Below are positions 5,901 through 7,825 of a stretch of DNA of 7,825 nt, one piece after another. The notes under the pieces were generated by a model. That model saw only the letters and a program-made list of their open reading frames with translations. It was not told where the DNA came from and did not search any database. Each line of letters begins with the position of its first letter. Within the stretch, counting starts at the first letter, position 1. The translations under genes and the position numbers were made by a program. Source of the DNA: JANNYA01 sp031422315 (lineage in GTDB: Bacteria > Pseudomonadota > Gammaproteobacteria > Xanthomonadales > SZUA-5); contig JANOQN010000043.1 in assembly GCA_031422315.1 (NCBI GenBank), forward strand, positions 1 to 7,825, given 5' to 3'.

Positions 5901-7438
5901 CTGGTGCTATCGGTGGCATTGGCGCTGATTAGCGTGGTGCCTTCGCGAAGGAAAAAGTTGGCGAAGGTAAAGCTTCTGCCGTCCGCGCTAAGCGTAGCGG
6001 CCTGTTGGTTGATATTGACGCTACTCACGGCTTTGGAAATTGTGCCTGTAATGGTGATCGGGCGATCCACCGTGCCGGTCAAATTGCTGGCATTGCCGGA
6101 TACCGGTGCGCCGTTGCCGCTAACCGCAGGTCCGAATGTTTCCCAGTCACGCGGGCTGGTGATGGTCACAATCGGTGGGGCGTCGTAAATGATAGAGCGG
6201 GTCGCAGTTCGTGCGGCACCGCCAGCAAAGGTTGCGCTGGCATTTAGAACATTGTTACCCGCAATCAGCGGTACTACGGCTGCATAAATATGACTTCCGG
6301 CTGCCTGTGAGCGGTAACGCCCGCGAAGCCCGTTGATCAATACTTCACGAGGAAAATCGCGGTTAGACAGAACGCGCACTAAGACTTCAACTTGCGGTAC
6401 CAATACCAAAGACGCAGATGTTGGTGCGGTGAACTCTAGGTCGTAATTCCGTTCCACGTCAACGCTGAAACCCCACTCGCCAAAACCATAGACTCCATTT
6501 GTAGTAGCGATCTCTACGTAAACAGAATGCCTTTCACTAGTCAGCGGCTGCGCAGGCTGAAAGCTAACGAATCCTGATCTAGCATCGCTCAGCGTCAGCG
6601 AGGCGCGCGCAGTAACGTCTTCAGCGTCAAAATAGAATCGCAGGCTGGACGGATCAATAGCCGGGCCTTTGCTGGCGTAGTTGATTCTAATCAGTGGGCG
6701 GCTGTTGAAGGGAATCAATGCGCCGCTGGCAGGCAATGGAAGCGTTAAATCGGGGGCTACGCCGACGGTAAAACTCCAGGTGCTAATGGTTTCATTGCCG
6801 GCGACATCTCTAACCGACAGCCGAACTTGATGCTCGCCATCGGCATACGGGGTAGCGCGCGCGTAGGTGATGCCGCTGGCACTAATCGTGGCTTGCGCGG
6901 TGACGTTTGCCTGGTCGACATCTAATCGCACACTGGCGGTGGCGATGCCAGAGCCGACGTCAGTGAAGCTTGCTGAAATGCTCGTCACAACGCCTGGCGC
7001 AATGTTCGTAAAAAACGGCGATTGCGATGAAATTTCGGGCGCAGTCGCAGTAGTAAACGACCAGCTACTAACAACTGGACTAGCGGGATTTCCGATTGAC
7101 ACCTGCGCGGTGTGCTTACCTTCGGGCAAAGCGGCAGTCGGTGTGTAGCTAATGCGATCACCGGTAAGAGTGGCTTGCGCGCTAACGTTATTACCATCCA
7201 CTTCCAGCTTAAATTGCTGTGTGCCGGTGCCAATAAAGGTGAAGCGAGTTGAGATAATCGGCAGCGCATCGGCTGGCAGGCTTGAATCCCGAGCTGGGGT
7301 TTCTGTGCCGGCAATGATGGAGCCTGCGGGCAGCGGCTCAAACCCATTTTTAAAGATGAGTCCGGTTTGGGCCGATGCCGCTAGTGCGCTGAGCATAAGC
7401 GTCAGCCAGACTATAATTTGTTTCACCTTGATACTCAT
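2960..7438 (-). CDS. Large secreted multi-domain Ig-like protein with C-terminal lysozyme/SLT-like domain (polymorphic-toxin-like), 1492 residues
   Basis: Residues 1-23 are a Sec signal peptide (MSIKVKQIIVWLTLMLSALA, then ASA-QTG), followed by IFKNGFEP. Three related Ig-like repeats occupy about 43-132, 134-226 and 229-327. Three more Ig-like segments lie at about 332-418, 421-524 and 529-622, and two invasin-like (Big_1-type) domains at about 628-743 and 745-866. A carboxypeptidase-regulatory-like domain spans about 870-925, and a conserved beta module about 961-1106 ends in GITKAGWGGC. The rest (1107-1492) is a cysteine-rich variable tip with a lysozyme/SLT-like fold: E1317 as likely catalytic acid, GGTGVMQVT at 1339-1347, WDWREN at 1358-1363 and RRYN at 1435-1438. 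All 16 cysteines lie after residue 1100. No Rhs/YD repeats or anchor are seen. The ATG at 7438 overlaps the previous stop as ATGA. Likely role (inference): an extracellular or surface stalk carrying a peptidoglycan-cleaving tip, acting on other cells or on the cell's own wall. How it leaves the periplasm is not evident. Confidence 0.85.
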   Translation of the reverse strand: MSIKVKQIIVWLTLMLSALAASAQTGLIFKNGFEPLPAGSIIAGTETPARDSSLPADALPIISTRFTFIGTGTQQFKLEVDGNNVSAQATLTGDRISYTPTAALPEGKHTAQVSIGNPASPVVSSWSFTTATAPEISSQSPFFTNIAPGVVTSISASFTDVGSGIATASVRLDVDQANVTAQATISASGITYARATPYADGEHQVRLSVRDVAGNETISTWSFTVGVAPDLTLPLPASGALIPFNSRPLIRINYASKGPAIDPSSLRFYFDAEDVTARASLTLSDARSGFVSFQPAQPLTSERHSVYVEIATTNGVYGFGEWGFSVDVERNYDLEFTAPTSASLVLVPQVEVLVRVLSNRDFPREVLINGLRGRYRSQAAGSHIYAAVVPLIAGNNVLNASATFAGGAARTATRSIIYDAPPIVTITSPRDWETFGPAVSGNGAPVSGNASNLTGTVDRPITITGTISKAVSSVNINQQAATLSADGRSFTFANFFLREGTTLISANATDSTSRIGTANITVYVDQTAPLLSVESPVQDAVTSNNQIDVRGMVNDAVEGGLGATEPVLTITNSANQQSVTAVVSDRYYLAQNLPLEVGANDLTVTATDQRGNARSKSVRVVRIAVGSKRITLLGGHRQTAPVNTQVPQALQISAIDAQGNPLTNLPVRFDVVRGDGSLSLQSGVPIKPNGVNPARNLVVNTDANGTAKIWLTLGTEASPGGHSVRAWNTEIAEDTIFTATGTRGAPHWVLIDGNASGQFVQTGTAPVDALQTAVYDKSYNRMINVPVRYRILSGDAKFSSISAQNGVVTPDGKSISVTTDKDGRASVRPTAGNLPGIVKIIGEAVLPDNSIAGQALFQLSVLERKSGPTKFRGVVMNHTGKPLAGVKFSIARTNLIATSDSAGKFEFSGQVPPGKIDLFVDGRTVTPVPNVEYPALHFETAIIQGQDNQLPHPIYLPPVNLSASQVVGGNQDVTLTIPGYEGFELIVKANSVTFPDGSRTGPLNISPVHNDRLPMVPPGGGSTFGTLGWTIQPTGTRFDPPAQVKIPNPGNMSAGQTAEIVQWDHDLATFIPMGRATVNEDASQVITDLGSGITKAGWGGCPTTGCGPDPGFPQCVISSFLCELDACKKFVPGGGSGRCGECVSKTADEVRNTLRTTQPKEGILTQNAGISEGSTPLTRVTIENTDPSQFFFDTEYYVESERKSRPRASGDEFTCNSITQWTPYSTASPQFLKFSDVQLSGISPELGPDTYEHILITNPNAKIHASACGLDAVDEVSNFAVTTQNASKAEVKAHADTLLSDGEPYFTAMLKQLACKEPTIDYQHFKPNGDPVYNDDSDGGTGVMQVTDAGKLNCGVIWDWRENMKAGAEVLREKITAAENDRTKSVWSNGDFEPKLDDCLGIRKETWGRDPKKPGHTSIEAASFTDKQRVFAILRRYNSRNQWRFVPTNPALFSCNVGKWEIDKYADDQPTYPQDTCKCGDKDLFEDCEIEN
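2980..2983 (-). promoter_or_regulatory. Ribosome binding site deciding the TTG start of the exported protein
   Basis: GAGG on the minus strand, 9 bases before TTG at 2970 and inside the last codons of the large protein gene. It supports a TTG start with an immediate signal peptide instead of the longer open frame that begins near 3183. Confidence 0.5.
3104..3541 (-). other. Lysozyme/SLT-like transglycosylase domain at the C-terminal tip
   Basis: Residues about 1300-1445 show the core signature of the lysozyme/SLT fold in order: a helix PYFTAMLKQLACKEPT with E1317 as likely catalytic glutamate, QHF, a glycine-rich GGTGVMQVT (compare G-x-G-x-M-Q-x-T of SLT proteins), a tryptophan-rich WDWREN before a helix KAGAEVLREK, and a late FAILRRYNS. 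These domains cleave the glycan strand of peptidoglycan. The match is by motif only. Cysteines 1315 and 1354 inside the domain suggest a disulfide. Confidence 0.65.
4121..4558 (-). other. Conserved pre-tip module ending GITKAGWGG
   Basis: Residues about 961-1106 contain a beta-rich module: GFELIVKANSVTFPDGS, then DRLPMVPPGGG, a FDPPAQVKIPNPG strand, WDHDLATFIPMGRATV and a final GITKAGWGGC. From memory, similar segments precede Rhs repeats or toxin tips in large secreted bacterial proteins. Here no Rhs repeats follow and the variable tip starts immediately. Confidence 0.55.
4664..4831 (-). other. Carboxypeptidase-regulatory-like domain in the large protein
   Basis: Residues about 870-925 read FRGVVMNHTGKPLAGVKFSI, then a TNLIATSDSAGKFEF strand and VPPGKIDLFVDG. 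This is the usual pattern of a transthyretin-like CarboxypepD_reg domain: G-x-V, P-L-x-G-V, T-x-S-x-x-G-x-F and P-x-G. It is structural, not enzymatic. Confidence 0.75.
6458..7318 (-). repeat. Three tandem Ig-like repeats in the N-terminal stalk
   Basis: Residues about 41-327 of the large protein hold three diverged copies of a roughly 95-residue unit. Each has a strand with an aspartate before NVSAQAT, NVTAQAT or DVTARAS, then an aromatic 'Y.P' or 'FQP' strand, a turn with GKH, GEH or ERH, and an ending WSFTT, WSFTV or WGFSV. This is the pattern of a bacterial Ig-like stalk that holds a tip away from the cell. Confidence 0.75.
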
Positions 7439-7825
7439 TCCCGCACCCCCGAATTACCTCTAACCGCCTGTGTAGGCCGCTTGATCCAATCCCACATTTG
7501 CACTAGGCGCTCACCTGGATTTTTGCCGTAGCCCAGATGCTGCCAGGCAATCTTGCCTTCCGGCGTTATACCGTAGAACGCGGGCGTGCCGGGCAGGCTT
7601 AAGCCATCTAAAATCGGGCTCAGATTGCCGCTGGCGAGCTGTAATTTCTCCGGCATTTCGCCGCGCGCTTGCCAGTGCTTGGCAAGCTCGGGTTCGCTAA
7701 TCAGTAGCACGACTAATTTGTCGCCATCAAAACCATCGGCTTTGAGCTGGCTTAAATAGGCTTCGCTGCCGGTCAACCTTGCATTTAATACCAGCAGCAC
7801 CCAGTTGCCGCTCGGCTTGAGCGCC
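7435..7825 (-). CDS. Thioredoxin-fold secreted protein, 3' part (redox site absent)
   Basis: This part gives the C-terminal two thirds of the 178-residue protein that starts at 268. It reads as a thioredoxin fold: a strand of the WVLLVLNA type, then a helix, then LPGTPAFYGI with the expected cis-proline (TP), then a strand EGKIAWQHLGY and a closing helix. The position where thioredoxins have CxxC, after the first strand, reads NARLTGSEAY and has no cysteine. The only cysteine of the whole protein is in the signal peptide. A disulfide-exchange role is therefore unlikely; a structural or chaperone-like role is possible (inference). Its stop TGA (7437-7435) overlaps the ATG of the next gene as ATGA, which indicates translational coupling. 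In the linear window the first codons are missing, but the frame is open to the edge. Confidence 0.8.
   Translation of the reverse strand, partial: ALKPSGNWVLLVLNARLTGSEAYLSQLKADGFDGDKLVVLLISEPELAKHWQARGEMPEKLQLASGNLSPILDGLSLPGTPAFYGITPEGKIAWQHLGYGKNPGERLVQMWDWIKRPTQAVRGNSGVRE
7704..7825. repeat. Right copy of the 122-bp terminal direct repeat
   Basis: Identical to bases 1-122. Joining this copy to position 123 extends the minus-strand reading frame cut by the window end, without a stop, to an ATG at 268 with a ribosome binding site and a signal peptide. That supports the join as real DNA continuity rather than chance. Confidence 0.97.

Noticed and set aside
1..7825. Self-replicating plasmid or phage genome
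   Set aside because: The unit has no replication, partition, mobilisation or phage structural gene, so circularity alone is not enough to call a plasmid or phage.

Overview
The window looks like bacterial accessory DNA, probably from a proteobacterium. The signal peptides are Gram-negative in style. The large secreted protein carries a short 'IFKNGFE' segment just after its signal peptide, a motif I associate from memory with exported proteins of Xanthomonadales-like bacteria. No rRNA, tRNA, replication gene or housekeeping gene is present, so the taxonomic guess is weak.

The main structural fact is that bases 1-122 are identical to bases 7704-7825, end to end. One gene is cut by the window edges. 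Its 5' part (1-268, minus strand) and 3' part (7435-7825, minus strand) join through this repeat without a frameshift into one 178-residue protein with a signal peptide. The sequence is therefore best read as a circle, or as one unit of a tandem array, of 7703 bp.

In that circular view the minus strand carries one compact transcription unit. First comes a short orphan C-terminal gene fragment (328-582). Then comes a secreted thioredoxin-fold protein without the CxxC site (268 to 1, continuing 7703 to 7435). Its stop overlaps the start of a 1492-residue secreted protein (7438-2960) in an ATGA overlap. That protein has about eight Ig-like domains, a carboxypeptidase-regulatory-like domain, a conserved pre-tip module and a cysteine-rich C-terminal region containing a lysozyme/SLT-like transglycosylase domain. 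An exported 346-residue protein of unknown function (2970-1930) follows and overlaps it by 11 bases.

The rest of the circle holds a DDE integrase-type transposase gene on the plus strand (653-1600) and about 330 bp of apparently non-coding, strand-biased DNA (1601-1929). The transposase converges on the operon's 3' end and sits directly next to the truncated gene fragment at the operon's 5' end.

Working interpretation (inference): this is a polymorphic-toxin-like or surface peptidoglycan-hydrolase operon. The thioredoxin-fold protein may act as a folding partner, the exported 346-residue protein is a candidate immunity or partner protein, and the whole unit is linked to a transposase. The circularity or tandem duplication is the feature that most needs checking.
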